A stretch of DNA of 64,000 bases from Myxococcus stipitatus (GTDB lineage Bacteria > Myxococcota > Myxococcia > Myxococcales > Myxococcaceae): assembly GCF_038561935.1 (NCBI RefSeq), contig NZ_CP102770.1:2976001-3040000 (forward strand). The letters run 5' to 3'. The translations under genes and the position numbers were made by a program. How positions within the stretch are numbered: position 1 is the stretch's first letter; every line of letters begins with the position of its first letter. The notes under the pieces were generated by a model. That model did no database searches. It was not told the DNA's origin and worked only from the letters and a program-made list of their open reading frames with translations. Of this stretch, positions 35,293-44,972 are shown in pieces.

Positions 35293-37126
35293 GAAGTGGA
35301 CCAAGGCCCGCTCGACGCGGCCGCCGGATGGGCGCGTGCGCCAGAGCCAGGTGGTCTCCACCTTCGGTCCAGGCAGCATGCTGGACCTGCTGAACGACGC
35401 GGTCCTGGTGGGCGGTCTGGACTTCTGGCGTCTCAAGGGCCAGGGCGAGGTGGTCAACGAGCCCCGCCTGCTGGAGATCGTCGAGCCGCTCTACCACCGC
35501 AACAAGTGGCCGCTCAGCAAGGAGGCCCCTTTCCGCAAGCCCCCCGCTGGGGATGAGCGAGAGCCGACGGAGTCCTGCGGCATCCAGGTGTATGAGTTTC
35601 CGCGCTGGTTCGTCTGTCAGAACCCCCACTGCCGCACGCTGGTTCGGGCCAACAGCCTGGAGCGCGTGAATCAGGAGTACCGCCACCGCTGCGCGGGAGT
35701 GGATGCGAAGCCCGAGCGCTGCGTGCCGGTGCGCTTCGTCGCCGCCTGTCCGCGAGGGCACCTGTCGGACATCGACTGGACCTGGTGGATGCATGAGCGC
35801 AAGCCTTGCGACGCCCCACAGCTCAAGCTCGAGGAGGGCGTGAGCGGGGACTTCAGTGACATCGAGGTCGTGTGCTCGACATGTGGCAAGCGCAGGCGCC
35901 TCATCGACATGACGCACAAGGAGCAGCAGGACTACTGCGAAGGGGAGCGGCCCTGGCTGGGATTGGAGGCGAGGGAGCGCTGCGGCGAGAAGCAGCGGCT
36001 GCTGGTCCGCACCGCCAGCAACGGCTACTTCGCGCAGACCACCAGTGCCATCACCATCCCTGAGCCGGAGTCGCTCCGGCGCAAGGTGCAGGCCGCTTGG
36101 AGCATCCTCCAGTCCGCGACCGCGGAGACCCTGCCGGCCTTCCGGACCATTGCCCAGGTGCAGGCGGCGCTCGGCTCCGCCTCCAACGCGGAGGTGCTGG
36201 CGGCCATCGCGGCGGAGCGCGAGCACACGCCCGAAGTCGTCCCGGAGATCCGCACCGCGGAGTGGCTCCAGTTCCTCGCGCAGCCCCAGGAGAAGCCTGG
36301 CGAGATGCCCCAAGACCGCACCGAGGTCTTCTGGGCGCGGCGCATCGCTCGGCCCCAGGGGCTGCCCTCGCTGGTCGAACGCGTGGTGCTGGCGCGGCGA
36401 CTGCGGGAGGTCCAGGCCCAGGTCGGCTTCACGCGACTCGAGCCCCTGTCGAAGGACCTCCAGGGCCGCTACGACCTGGACGTGGCGCTCGCGCCGATGT
36501 CACTCCACCGGGACTGGGTCCCCGTCACGGAGATGCAGGGCGAGGGCATGCTGCTGGTCCTCGACGAGCAGCGCGTGCACGCCTGGGAGATGTCCGAGCC
36601 CGTGCTGCGGCGCGAAGAGGTGCTCCGGACGGGATATGAGCGCTGGAAGAAGGGCTCGGGTTCGAAGCTTCCCTTTCCAGGCGTGCGGCTCTACCTGCTC
36701 CATTCGCTGGCGCACCTGGTGATGACGGAGGTGGCGCTGGAGTGTGGCTATCCCGCGAGCTCCATCCGCGAGCGGCTCTACTGCGCGCCGCACAGCGACG
36801 CCGTCCCCATGGCGGGCATCCTGTTGATGACGGGCACCACGGGCGCGGAAGGCACGCTGGGCGGCCTGGTGGAGGAGGGCCGGCGACTGGGGCAGCACCT
36901 GGCCCGGGCGCTGGAGGACGCGCGCCTCTGCTCCAACGACCCGGTCTGCGCGCATCACGAACCCACGGGCCGAGATGACCGCGACCTGGAGGGCGCCGCG
37001 TGCCACGGGTGTCTCTTCCTCCCCGAGTGCTCCTGCGAGCGCTTCAACCAGTACCTGGATCGCGCGCTCGTCGTGCCCACGCTGGGCCATGAGGACGTCG
37101 CCTTCCTGAAGACGCCGTGGACCTGA
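35279..37126 (+). CDS. drmB: DrmB, DUF1998 protein of DISARM
   Basis: 615 residues from ATG 35279, inside the end of drmA; GGAGGTGG is its ribosome binding site. The N-terminus GRVRQSQVVSTFGPGSMLDL is characteristic. Several Cys pairs could bind zinc: CQNPHC, CPRGH, CSTCGKR and the C-terminal CSNDPVCAHH and CHGCLFLPECSC. The DUF1998 domain lies around YLLHSLAHLVMTEVALECGY and GILLMTGTTGAEGTLGGLV. DrmB pairs with DrmA in the core complex. The stop overlaps the drmC start. Confidence 0.93.
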   Translation: MTNRRKWTKARSTRPPDGRVRQSQVVSTFGPGSMLDLLNDAVLVGGLDFWRLKGQGEVVNEPRLLEIVEPLYHRNKWPLSKEAPFRKPPAGDEREPTESCGIQVYEFPRWFVCQNPHCRTLVRANSLERVNQEYRHRCAGVDAKPERCVPVRFVAACPRGHLSDIDWTWWMHERKPCDAPQLKLEEGVSGDFSDIEVVCSTCGKRRRLIDMTHKEQQDYCEGERPWLGLEARERCGEKQRLLVRTASNGYFAQTTSAITIPEPESLRRKVQAAWSILQSATAETLPAFRTIAQVQAALGSASNAEVLAAIAAEREHTPEVVPEIRTAEWLQFLAQPQEKPGEMPQDRTEVFWARRIARPQGLPSLVERVVLARRLREVQAQVGFTRLEPLSKDLQGRYDLDVALAPMSLHRDWVPVTEMQGEGMLLVLDEQRVHAWEMSEPVLRREEVLRTGYERWKKGSGSKLPFPGVRLYLLHSLAHLVMTEVALECGYPASSIRERLYCAPHSDAVPMAGILLMTGTTGAEGTLGGLVEEGRRLGQHLARALEDARLCSNDPVCAHHEPTGRDDRDLEGAACHGCLFLPECSCERFNQYLDRALVVPTLGHEDVAFLKTPWT

Positions 37127-37803
37127 GCGGCGTGGCGACGTCGGACCTGGAGCGGCTGAAGGCCCTGGTGGGCTCGCGGCGGCTCGGGTTTCCGTTGTCC
37201 CGACTGGCGCTCCAGGGAGAGGGGCTGGAGCGGCTGACGGGGGAGGTCGCGGCGTTGAACGCGCTGGGGCGGGAGGGGACGCTGGTGCTGCTGGACACGG
37301 TGCTCGTGGAGCGGCGCGCGGGGGGCCGGCGGCCAGAGCTGGTGTGGACAGGGCCAGAGGCCCGCTGGAGTGGCGCTCGCGACACGGCGGTGGTGCTGGC
37401 GGACCTGTTCCACAAGGCCACGAGCACGGTGCTGGTGGCCGGGTTCTCGTTCGACCACGCCGCGGAGGTGTTGGGGCCGCTGCACGAAGCCCTCCGACGC
37501 GGCGTGAGTTGCAGGCTCTATGCGAGCGCACCGCTGGCCTCGGCGTTCCTGCGGGAGCACTGGCCCTTCGGTCCGCCCTTTCCGGAGTGCCACGGCTTCT
37601 CACCCCAGCGAGGGGTCTTCGCCAGCCTGCATGCGAAATGCGTCGTGGTGGACGCACGGTGGGTCTTCGTCACGTCCGCGAACTTCACGAACCGGGGACA
37701 GACACGGAACATCGAAGTGGGCGTGCTGCTGGAGGACACGCACCTGGCCGCGGTGCTGGAGTCCCAGTTCTCCACGGGGGAGTGGTTCTCGCGGGTCGGC
37801 TGA
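37117..37803 (+). CDS. drmC: DrmC, phospholipase-D-family protein of DISARM
   Basis: 228 residues from GTG 37117, overlapping the drmB stop by 10 bp. One PLD half-site is present: SLHAKCVVVDARWVFVTSAN (about 170), the HxK(x4)D motif, followed by FTNRGQTRNIEVGVLL. With only one HKD the protein probably dimerises, like other single-site PLD nucleases. In known systems DrmC is often dispensable for protection. It closes the operon. Confidence 0.92.
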   Translation: MDLSGVATSDLERLKALVGSRRLGFPLSRLALQGEGLERLTGEVAALNALGREGTLVLLDTVLVERRAGGRRPELVWTGPEARWSGARDTAVVLADLFHKATSTVLVAGFSFDHAAEVLGPLHEALRRGVSCRLYASAPLASAFLREHWPFGPPFPECHGFSPQRGVFASLHAKCVVVDARWVFVTSANFTNRGQTRNIEVGVLLEDTHLAAVLESQFSTGEWFSRVG

Positions 37804-37966
37804 TTCGACCGAACCTAAGTCCCCACACTCGTCCATCGCCGTTGCGCCCCCGCTCCCATCGGGCCACCTCCCGTTTCAAGGTGGCTTTATCGACGATGCG
37901 TCTGTCCAGGCATTGGGGATTGCGCACGCCAGGGCACCGGCTGTCCGGGCCCGTGCGCGTCGACAC

Positions 37967-40081
37967 TCACGGCCGCGTGCAGGAACGCCCACCGCCCGCG
38001 TGATACATGAGGTCCTGATAGACGGGCTGTGCGACGACGGCGGTCCTGCTCTCCAGACGCTGCACGGTGACACCGCCGCGCTGGAGTTCGAAGACAGGCG
38101 TGGTTCCGGGCACCAGCGCCGCCTGGAAGGCCGTCATCCCCGCGCTCGTCACGTCCAACGTGCGTACGTCGGTGCCCTGCGTGATGACCAGCCGGCCCGG
38201 TTCCTTGATGAACGCGAGCAACTCCACCTGGTTGGACGCGGCGACCCCGCCCCGCAGTTTCATGGCGCGCGCCGTCTGCTTCGTGGCGTCGAAGGGCGCG
38301 TCCGTGCGGTGCCGACGGTGCGTGTAATAGAGCGTGTCCCGGACGATGGTGGGGCGCTGCCCTGTCTTGAACCAGGTGGTGTAGTACGCAATCCAATCCA
38401 TGATGACGTAGCCACGCTCCTGGGACGCCGTCATCCACGACTCGCCGTAATCCGTCAGCGTCAGCAACGCAATCCAGTCCGCGTCGCCCTCCATCGCCTT
38501 CTCGAACTGTGTGCGGAACGCCAGGCTGTTCTGCGCCTCCCAGTACACGCGGCTGCTGTTCTCGCTGTCCGTGAGCTTGTGGCGCACGTCCTCGAACGCG
38601 ACGGGGGACATCCACAGCTTGCCGCGACGGTGTGCCTCCACGCTCCAGCGGCGCATGTTCTCTCCGGACTGCGCGGTGCGCTCTCCCCATGTGGAGAAGC
38701 CGGTCACCAGGTTGTTCCACTCCGCGTACTTCGCCACGTCGCCCGTGTACGACAGGAGCGGCCAGAACGTGATGGGGATGCCCTGCGCCGCGAGCCGCGT
38801 CTTCAGCTCGGTCCAGAAGGCCACCGACTTGCGCTCCGGGTTGAAGCTGGCCAGGACGATGGCTCCGTTGAGCTTGTGCACGGACGGGTGCTGCGCCACG
38901 GAAGCAATCATCGACACCAGTCCGTCCGTGGTGCCTTCGGCCTCGGTGGGGAAGTCCGGGCTGAGGACGATGCGGAACTCCGGGTCCACCGCCGCCGCCG
39001 CCGCGAGCATGACGGTGAGCTGGTTGTTCCGCGTGTCCGACGAGACGCGGTACGGGTGCTCGTAGATGAAGCCGTCCATGCCGGAGGCAATCGCGCGGCG
39101 CACCTCCGTCTCGAAGTCACGCTGCCGCCACGCGCTGTCGGCCCAGGGGACACGGGGCAGAGGCCTGTCCCTCATCAGTCCGCCGATGTTGGCGTACTCG
39201 CCGTTGCGCGACTCGGGCGTCATCCAGCCCGTCCAGTAGTCCGACGCGGGCTGCGCGTTGTCGATGGAGATGGGGAAGATGGGGTAGTAGAAGCCGAAGA
39301 CCTTCTTCGGCGCCGCGCGCAGCGCCGCCGTCGTGGGCATGTCGAACGGGTAGCACTCGGAGATGGGTGTCGGCGCGGGCGCGAGCGTGGCGCTCAGCTC
39401 CAGGTTGAATCGAGCATCGGATGTGTTCACCGCGGACTGGTGCAGCTCCACCGCGAGCACATTCGTCCCCGTGCGCAGCGCCGCCGCGTCGATGTCCTGG
39501 CTCACCCACGTCTGCTCCTCCGCGGGCACCGCGATGGTGGCGGGCGCCAGCGTGCGGTAGCCCACGGCTCCAGTGGGCAAGTTGCTGCGAAAGACCTCGG
39601 TGCCATTCAGGTAGACGATGGCCCCATCATCCCGCTGCAATCGCACCAGCAGCTCCCTGACCCGCGCCGCGTCCGCGACGGTGAATGTGTGCCGGAAGTA
39701 CGTGGTGATGTGCTTGTTGGTGGCGTTGGCGCCGTAGGAGACCGACGTGGCCAGGTCCGTCTCGGCGTAGCCCAGCGGAGAGGCTCCCATCGCCCATGGC
39801 GCGTCCGTGAAGCCCATCGCCGTCCACGCCGTGCCCAGGTCCACACCTGTGTCCAGGTAGCGCCACGTAGCGCCCGTCGCGACGAGCACCGTCGCCAGCG
39901 AGGGCGCCGCGGCAGGGGCCAGGTCCGCGTCTGGCGCCGAGGGGCGCACAGCTGCCTCGGGTGCGCCGTCCTCGTGGGGAAGTGACTCGTCCGGAGCGCC
40001 TCCCGTGCAGGACGCCGAGAGCAGGGGCGCTAACAAGAACGCGGCAAGCCGCGCCCTGGAGAAATCCATGGCGATGCGCAT
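37967..40081 (-). CDS. GH71-like secreted glycoside hydrolase lipoprotein
   Basis: 704 residues. The start at ATG 40081 has GAGG nearby; ATG 40069 is also possible. Signal and lipobox: LAAFLLAPLLSASC, then an acidic/Ala-Pro linker. Residues of about 65-235 form a beta-sandwich carbohydrate-binding-like module (FRHTFTVADAARVRELLVRL, DGAIVYLNGTEVFR). The catalytic part, from about 250, begins KKVFGFYYPIFPISIDN, then GMDGFIYEHPYRV, and GDADWIALLTLTDYGESW, a layout like GH71 endo-1,3-alpha-glucanases. Myxobacteria use such enzymes in predation on fungi or bacteria. Family assignment is moderate. Confidence 0.65.
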   Translation of the reverse strand: MRIAMDFSRARLAAFLLAPLLSASCTGGAPDESLPHEDGAPEAAVRPSAPDADLAPAAAPSLATVLVATGATWRYLDTGVDLGTAWTAMGFTDAPWAMGASPLGYAETDLATSVSYGANATNKHITTYFRHTFTVADAARVRELLVRLQRDDGAIVYLNGTEVFRSNLPTGAVGYRTLAPATIAVPAEEQTWVSQDIDAAALRTGTNVLAVELHQSAVNTSDARFNLELSATLAPAPTPISECYPFDMPTTAALRAAPKKVFGFYYPIFPISIDNAQPASDYWTGWMTPESRNGEYANIGGLMRDRPLPRVPWADSAWRQRDFETEVRRAIASGMDGFIYEHPYRVSSDTRNNQLTVMLAAAAAVDPEFRIVLSPDFPTEAEGTTDGLVSMIASVAQHPSVHKLNGAIVLASFNPERKSVAFWTELKTRLAAQGIPITFWPLLSYTGDVAKYAEWNNLVTGFSTWGERTAQSGENMRRWSVEAHRRGKLWMSPVAFEDVRHKLTDSENSSRVYWEAQNSLAFRTQFEKAMEGDADWIALLTLTDYGESWMTASQERGYVIMDWIAYYTTWFKTGQRPTIVRDTLYYTHRRHRTDAPFDATKQTARAMKLRGGVAASNQVELLAFIKEPGRLVITQGTDVRTLDVTSAGMTAFQAALVPGTTPVFELQRGGVTVQRLESRTAVVAQPVYQDLMYHAGGGRSCTRP

Positions 40082-40392
40082 CGGGCGACCTCGAGGTGCG
40101 CTTCATCCGGGGGGACGAAGTGAGGGGTTGCCCTTGGAGACACGGGAGGTTTCCGTATGGCTCACTTTTTCGCGGTTTTCGCGCAAATCAGCTCGTCGCA
40201 CATGCCGAGGTCGAGCACCCGCGGTACCTTGCGCGGGCCGCCGGGCATGGCCTTGTCCATGACGCGCTGGACCTGCTGGATTGCGTCGAAGTGACAGGCA
40301 CGTTCGAGCACGCCACCTGCGCGCAGTCGCCCACTCAGCGGAGGCCGGCCTCACCGTGAGGCCGCGCATCCCGCTGACGTGCCCGGGTCGGC
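40082..40392. other. Gap with a short minus-strand remnant
   Basis: The minus strand from about 40330 down to 40157 encodes about 58 residues ending RVLDLGMCDELICAKTAKK without a good start codon. It looks like the tail of a lost gene. Nothing else is recognised. Confidence 0.35.
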
Positions 40393-41223
40393 TCACCTCA
40401 GGAGCGAGCGGGCCGTGGGCTCCAGCACGAGCGTCTGGGGCTCGGCCTTCAAGTACGCGCGCAGCGCGGGGCGCACGGTCTCCTTCCAGCTTCGCGAGCC
40501 CTCCCGTCGCGCCTCGTGCGCACGGTATGCCTCCTGACTCTCGAACCGGGTGAAGTAGACCAGCACCTGCTCTCCCTCGCGCACGGGCAGCGCGGGGAAC
40601 GTGTTCGTCGCGGGCTCGCTCTGGAACACCGCGAGGGGCGCGCCTCCCGTCCGCGTCAGCTCGGGTACGAGCTCGCGCTCGAAGTACCCCAGGAACGCCT
40701 CGTCCACGGGCGCGTCGCGATGGAGAATCGTGACCACGATGAGGGACCCAGGCTGCTCACGCGCCTCCACCGGGGGGCGTGCCCTGCCCGGCGCGGGGAA
40801 CCCTCGCCGGCCCGTGAGCGGCTTCAACAGGAGCACGTCCGACGAGTCCAGCATCGTCGCGTTCGCCACCTCCCGGTGGGCCTTCCACACCGGCCCGCCA
40901 TAGAAGGACTTCAGCATCGCCTCGCGGGACACCATGTCCTGGAAGCCCCGCAGCCACACGAAGCGCTCCGGCCTCTGCGTGTCCCGGAACTGGCCGACGA
41001 GCCGCGCCCCGTGCTCCTCCTGGCTCTCGATGAACTCCCGCTCGAACAGCGCGACGAGCACGTCCCGCTGTCGCGGGCGCAGCGTGTACTGCCTCAGTTC
41101 GAGCACGGCGCAGCATTCCTCGGACGAAGATTTCACGGGCGTGGCTCCAGCAGGGGAGGCTGGCGGTCGCGCCTGGGCCGTCCACGTCAGCAGCAGCGGG
41201 AATACAAGGGCAGCCAGTCGCAT
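40393..41223 (-). CDS. Secreted NIPSNAP family protein
   Basis: 276 residues from ATG 41223. The signal peptide MRLAALVFPLLLTWTAQA requires this start. Two ferredoxin-like NIPSNAP halves follow: VLELRQYTLRPRQRDVLVAL with GQFRDTQRPERFVWLRGFQD, then SLIVVTILHRDAPVDEAFLG with GEQVLVYFTRFESQEAYRAH. NIPSNAP proteins resemble dimeric alpha-beta barrel enzymes, but their reaction is unknown. It is exported here, which is uncommon for the family. Confidence 0.8.
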   Translation of the reverse strand: MRLAALVFPLLLTWTAQARPPASPAGATPVKSSSEECCAVLELRQYTLRPRQRDVLVALFEREFIESQEEHGARLVGQFRDTQRPERFVWLRGFQDMVSREAMLKSFYGGPVWKAHREVANATMLDSSDVLLLKPLTGRRGFPAPGRARPPVEAREQPGSLIVVTILHRDAPVDEAFLGYFERELVPELTRTGGAPLAVFQSEPATNTFPALPVREGEQVLVYFTRFESQEAYRAHEARREGSRSWKETVRPALRAYLKAEPQTLVLEPTARSLLR

Positions 41224-41714
41224 CGGGCCTTCCGGAAGAGGATTCGGAGGACACCGTACGTCCTTACTAGGACAGTCCCCGCCCTGATTCGAACGCGGCG
41301 ACCCACCAGGGCTCGCGAGCCACCCCGCTGGAGTTGGTGAGGGATGGCCCGGCACGTACTCCGTGGCGACGTGAAGCGCGTCCTCGCAGGTCTTGCGACG
41401 GACTGCGGCACCCGCGCGGCGGCGAAGACTCCGCGCGGAGTGGCGGAGAGCATCATCACAACCGAGAGGCTCTTCGCGGGTTCCACTCCTTCACATCGGG
41501 AGCTTCGTAACCACCACTCGAATAGACAGTCATCCACCTCGCGTGGCGCTGCGTTTCGCGGGCAGCCCACCTCAACGCGGAACGGCGTCCTTGAGAGAAA
41601 GTCAATGCCATCAAGGGGCCCTGAGATGAATCATCTCTCGCTGGCTGTCTGATGAATACTTGACTGGTGTCTCAACAAGCCGATGCGGTATGATGGCGCG
41701 CGGTTTCTTCCCGG
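41224..41714. other. Intergenic region between divergent genes
   Basis: About 490 bp separate the divergent NIPSNAP and PIG-L genes. Both promoters should lie here. The open frames present are arginine- and serine-rich and do not resemble proteins. Confidence 0.4.
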
Positions 41715-41723
41715 ATGGACACA

Positions 41724-42653
41724 ATGAAAAAGCTGGCACTGGCTGTATTTGTCCTTGCATTGGCTCAGGGATGTCAGGAAGGGGGCTCGCCCCAGATGTC
41801 ATCCCAAGGCACCTCCACTCAGCGTCTCATGAGCGATTGGCCTGCAATCTTCTATATTCCGCATCCCGATGACGAGGCCATCGGCATGGCGGGTGGCATC
41901 CGCGAACATGTCGAGGCGGGTCGTCCCGTCTATCTCGTGCTCATCACCGATGGGCTCAATAGCTGTCTTCGGGCCATGATGAATTCGGAGCCGATGGTGC
42001 CCGGGAGCACTGCCTGTGACTTCTCCGACAGCATCGCCAATTGTCCCCTCTACGACCCCGCCAATCCGAGCGCTCACCCGGCCGACCACAACCACGGCAT
42101 GTCGGAGGAGCACATCGGAATGATGCGGCGGGTGGAGCTGCTCAACAGCGCCCGGGTCCTTGGGGTCAAGGACGTCTTCATCGAGGATGTGGGCAAGGGC
42201 TTCGGGGACGGGGAGGTTGCCACCAGTCCCCAGTTGGTCGCGAACATCATCAAGAAGTTCGAGGCGCGCTTTCCGGGGGCTTCTCACAAGGTCCCGAGTG
42301 GCATCCACGACAACGGCCCGGACGACAATGGCAATTGCCCCGCGTCGCCGCCGCCGAGTGCGCACAAGGCCATCTGGGATGGGGCCGTCCTGGTCAAGGC
42401 GGAAGGGCTCACCACCGACTTCAAGGGCTACCGTATCTACCACCACCTGAACCCGAACCCCTGCAACACGACGCCTGGAGAGACTGTCGACATCAGCGCG
42501 TGGCTCTCCTACAAACGCGCCAGCATCGACCAGTATCGACTGTGGGACCCGGACTCGGGCCGCTTCGCGCTGGGGCAACACAGTCTTCAGCCCTCTGGCA
42601 TGCTCGATGATGCCTACCTGAGCAACTTCGAATACAGGGACTCACTCCCGTAA
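41724..42653 (+). CDS. PIG-L (LmbE-like) deacetylase lipoprotein
   Basis: 309 residues from ATG 41724; ATG 41715, three codons earlier, is an alternative. The start MKKLALAVFVLALAQGC gives a clean lipobox. The zinc-binding PIG-L motif is IPHPDDEAIGMAGG, followed by VLITDGLNS; a later SAHPADHNHG and IYHHLNP supply more His. PIG-L enzymes remove acetyl groups from GlcNAc-containing substrates. As a lipoprotein it would act in the envelope. The gene stands alone. Confidence 0.85.
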   Translation: MKKLALAVFVLALAQGCQEGGSPQMSSQGTSTQRLMSDWPAIFYIPHPDDEAIGMAGGIREHVEAGRPVYLVLITDGLNSCLRAMMNSEPMVPGSTACDFSDSIANCPLYDPANPSAHPADHNHGMSEEHIGMMRRVELLNSARVLGVKDVFIEDVGKGFGDGEVATSPQLVANIIKKFEARFPGASHKVPSGIHDNGPDDNGNCPASPPPSAHKAIWDGAVLVKAEGLTTDFKGYRIYHHLNPNPCNTTPGETVDISAWLSYKRASIDQYRLWDPDSGRFALGQHSLQPSGMLDDAYLSNFEYRDSLP

Positions 42654-43137
42654 GGGCCGGCTGCCCCCGGTTCAAGGGCAACTGAAGAGCCGCCGCGGGC
42701 TCCGGGGGGCGTCTACTCGGCGTGGACGCTCCCGATGTCCCGGAGGGCGGAGAGAATGACGATTCTGGTGCCACTCTGCACGGGGGCTCCCACTCACACT
42801 GGAGGCAATGCGCACGGTGAGACGCCCCCCTCGTGAGATGGCATTGGGTGGGGCATGCCTTGCCTCCATAAAGTCGGCTCGATCCAGGTACGCGCCCCCC
42901 GGAAAATGGCGACACCCCTGCATGTGAGCGAAGGGGTTGGAAAATAGTGGCGCCATGGGACCATCATCACAGTCCAGACAGTTGTTCTTGCGACATCTCA
43001 AGCGTGGGGGGGCGCCGTTTGTCTTGCCTGGGTTGACAGGACTTGAGAGGGGCGCATAAGCACCGACCGCATCCGCGCGGATGCTTCTCGCTTCCTCTCT
43101 TCTTGACCCGTCGTTCATGGCTTGGGGTGTCTTGAAC
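42654..43137. other. Intergenic region, no gene recognised
   Basis: About 480 bp. The minus strand has a long open frame from 43397, but it runs antisense to the next gene and has no family resemblance. A promoter for the small lipoprotein gene should lie near 43030-43100. Confidence 0.4.
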
Positions 43138-43464
43138 ATGAAAGCAAATCCGTCTTTCGCCTTCGTCGTCTTGTGTGCCGCGCTGGGCCTCTCGGGTTGT
43201 GGCTCTGGTTCCGATGTCCCGCTGGAAGAGGGCACGGATACGACGGCCATGTCGGCGGAGGGGGTGGGTGAGCTCGTTCCCGTGGCGCTGGAAAGCGGAG
43301 AAGTGACCGCTCTGGCCTGTACGCACAACTCGACCCGGTATGCGCGCAACGGCTGCTGTACCCAGACGGCGACGAAGTTCCAGCAGCAGATCTGCATCTA
43401 CGGAACCTGGTACTGGCAGACGCCGTACCGGTGTGAGTACCCCACCTCGTACTGCCTGCCGTAG
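43138..43464 (+). CDS. Small Cys-containing lipoprotein
   Basis: 108 residues from ATG 43138. Signal and lipobox: FAFVVLCAALGLSGCGSG. The mature chain has an acidic linker and a Cys-rich end (NGCCTQTATKFQQQICIYG, then YRCEYPTSYCLP) that likely forms disulfides. Function is unknown. An upstream in-frame ATG at 43081 would bury the signal. Confidence 0.75.
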   Translation: MKANPSFAFVVLCAALGLSGCGSGSDVPLEEGTDTTAMSAEGVGELVPVALESGEVTALACTHNSTRYARNGCCTQTATKFQQQICIYGTWYWQTPYRCEYPTSYCLP

Positions 43465-43653
43465 TCAGGGCGAAGGGAGGCCCCTCCTGGACGCTCATCC
43501 GGAGGGGCCGTCGGAAGACCTCCGCGCCGAATCTCCGGAAAATGTCCCACGGAATTCGGGTCAGGCGTCTCGCTTCCCGGGATGTGCCTCCGCTGGCCCG
43601 TGTCGGGCGAGCCTGACGATGGGGGCGGGTGTCGGCCCAGGTGAGGTCCGTGC

Positions 43654-44205
43654 GTGCACGAGCGGATGAACGAGGTCGAGCAGACCGAGGGCTACTACCG
43701 TCGCTACGGCGAGGCCGTGCATCGGCGGTGTGTGAGACTGCTCGGTGACGAGGCGCTGGCCTGGGACTCGACCCAGGAGGTGTTCCTGCGGGTCCATGCC
43801 AACCTGGACCAGCTTCGCGCCGCGGGCTCCGCGCTGTCGTGGCTGCTCACCGTGGCGGACCGACAGTGCTTCTCGGTGTTGCGCCGCCAGCGCACCGAGG
43901 CCACCCACGCGCTGTCTCGACTGGCGCCACTTCCGGCGGCCAGCGCCTCCCCCGAGGCCACGCTGGAGCGACTCCTGGTGGACGCGGACCTCGTGCGACA
44001 CGTCCTCGCGCACTGTCCAGAGGACGTCCAGCGCATCGTCGCCCATCGCTTCATCGACGAGCTGGAGCAGGGGCAGATCGCCGCGCTGCTCGACGTCTCT
44101 CGCAAGACGGTGCAGCGCAAGCTGCAGACCTTCTTCGACACCGCGCGGCGACTCCTGGACGTCGCCCCGCACCCCGAGCCGCGAAAGGGAACGGCTCCCG
44201 CATGA
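43654..44205 (+). CDS. ECF sigma factor
   Basis: 183 residues from GTG 43654; ATG 43666 is also possible. Region 2: YYRRYGEAVHRRCVRLLGDE and DSTQEVFLRVHANLDQL, SALSWLLTVADRQCF. Region 4: CPEDVQRIVAHRFIDELEQG, then QIAALLDVSRKTVQRKLQTF. The stop overlaps the next gene's start (ATGA). With the anti-sigma-like and caspase genes it forms a three-gene coupled operon. Confidence 0.88.
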   Translation: MHERMNEVEQTEGYYRRYGEAVHRRCVRLLGDEALAWDSTQEVFLRVHANLDQLRAAGSALSWLLTVADRQCFSVLRRQRTEATHALSRLAPLPAASASPEATLERLLVDADLVRHVLAHCPEDVQRIVAHRFIDELEQGQIAALLDVSRKTVQRKLQTFFDTARRLLDVAPHPEPRKGTAPA

Positions 44206-44972
44206 ATACCACCTCCATTCCTCGCTTCCCGGGCGTGCCGGACCTGCTGCTGGAACGCTACCTGTGTGACGAGCTCTCCCCGGAAGAGGCCCTGCGCGTG
44301 GAAGAGGCTGCCAGCGCCTCGCCCGAGCTGTCCGCGCACCTGCGGGAGCGACGGGCCGAGAAGGCCGCCTTCGCCCTCGTGCGCCCCTTCGGGCCGATGC
44401 GGGCGAGATTGGAGACTCCACGTCCGAGCCGCTGGCTCGCGCTCAGGCGTTGGAGCCTGCCCGTGCTGATGCTCGGTGGGGTGCTCGCGGCGGTGGTTCC
44501 ACGGCTCGTCGCGGTCGACGAGGTGGAGCGGGTGCGCGTGCGCGGTGGGCTCACCGCGCGGGTGCTGGTCAAGCGAGGCGACGCCATCTTCGAGCAGGGG
44601 CCGGGCGTGGTGTTGCGCCCCGGAGACCGGGTGCGAGTGGAGGTGGAGGACGTGGACGGCGGCGCGCTCTACGTGCTCGCGCTGAGCGAGACTGGACGCG
44701 TCACGCCACTGCAGGGCTTCGAGACCACCGGTGGCGCGCTGTCCATGGGGCCTGGTCGGTGGGTGCTGCCTGGGAGTCTGGAGTTGGACGCTGCCCCCGA
44801 ACAGGAGGCGCTGGTGGTCGTGCTCGCAGCTGAAGGCCAAGACGCCCCTTCGCCCGAGGCCGTCCAGCGTTGGCTGGGGCTCGAGGCCCGGCAGACGGAC
44901 TTCCCGCCGTCGCCCACGCCGCTGCCCGGCACCCGCCACGCCGTGCGCGTGCTCCCCAAGGAGCTGCCTTGA
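44202..44972 (+). CDS. Anti-sigma-like membrane protein
   Basis: 256 residues from ATG 44202, coupled to the sigma gene. The N-terminus LLERYLCDELSPEEALRVEE and LSAHLRERRAEKAAF resembles anti-sigma N-terminal helices but lacks the HxxxCxxC zinc motif. One transmembrane helix (LPVLMLGGVLAAVVP) is near residues 87-101. The periplasmic part, VRGGLTARVLVKRGDAIFEQ and LRPGDRVRVEVEDVDGGALY, resembles DUF4384-type domains often found with caspase proteins. It probably holds the sigma factor at the membrane (inference). Confidence 0.75.
   Translation: MNTTSIPRFPGVPDLLLERYLCDELSPEEALRVEEAASASPELSAHLRERRAEKAAFALVRPFGPMRARLETPRPSRWLALRRWSLPVLMLGGVLAAVVPRLVAVDEVERVRVRGGLTARVLVKRGDAIFEQGPGVVLRPGDRVRVEVEDVDGGALYVLALSETGRVTPLQGFETTGGALSMGPGRWVLPGSLELDAAPEQEALVVVLAAEGQDAPSPEAVQRWLGLEARQTDFPPSPTPLPGTRHAVRVLPKELP

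Noticed and set aside
42672-43397. Minus-strand frame of 241 codons
   Set aside because: It covers the small lipoprotein gene on the other strand and has no signal, domain or plausible ribosome binding site.
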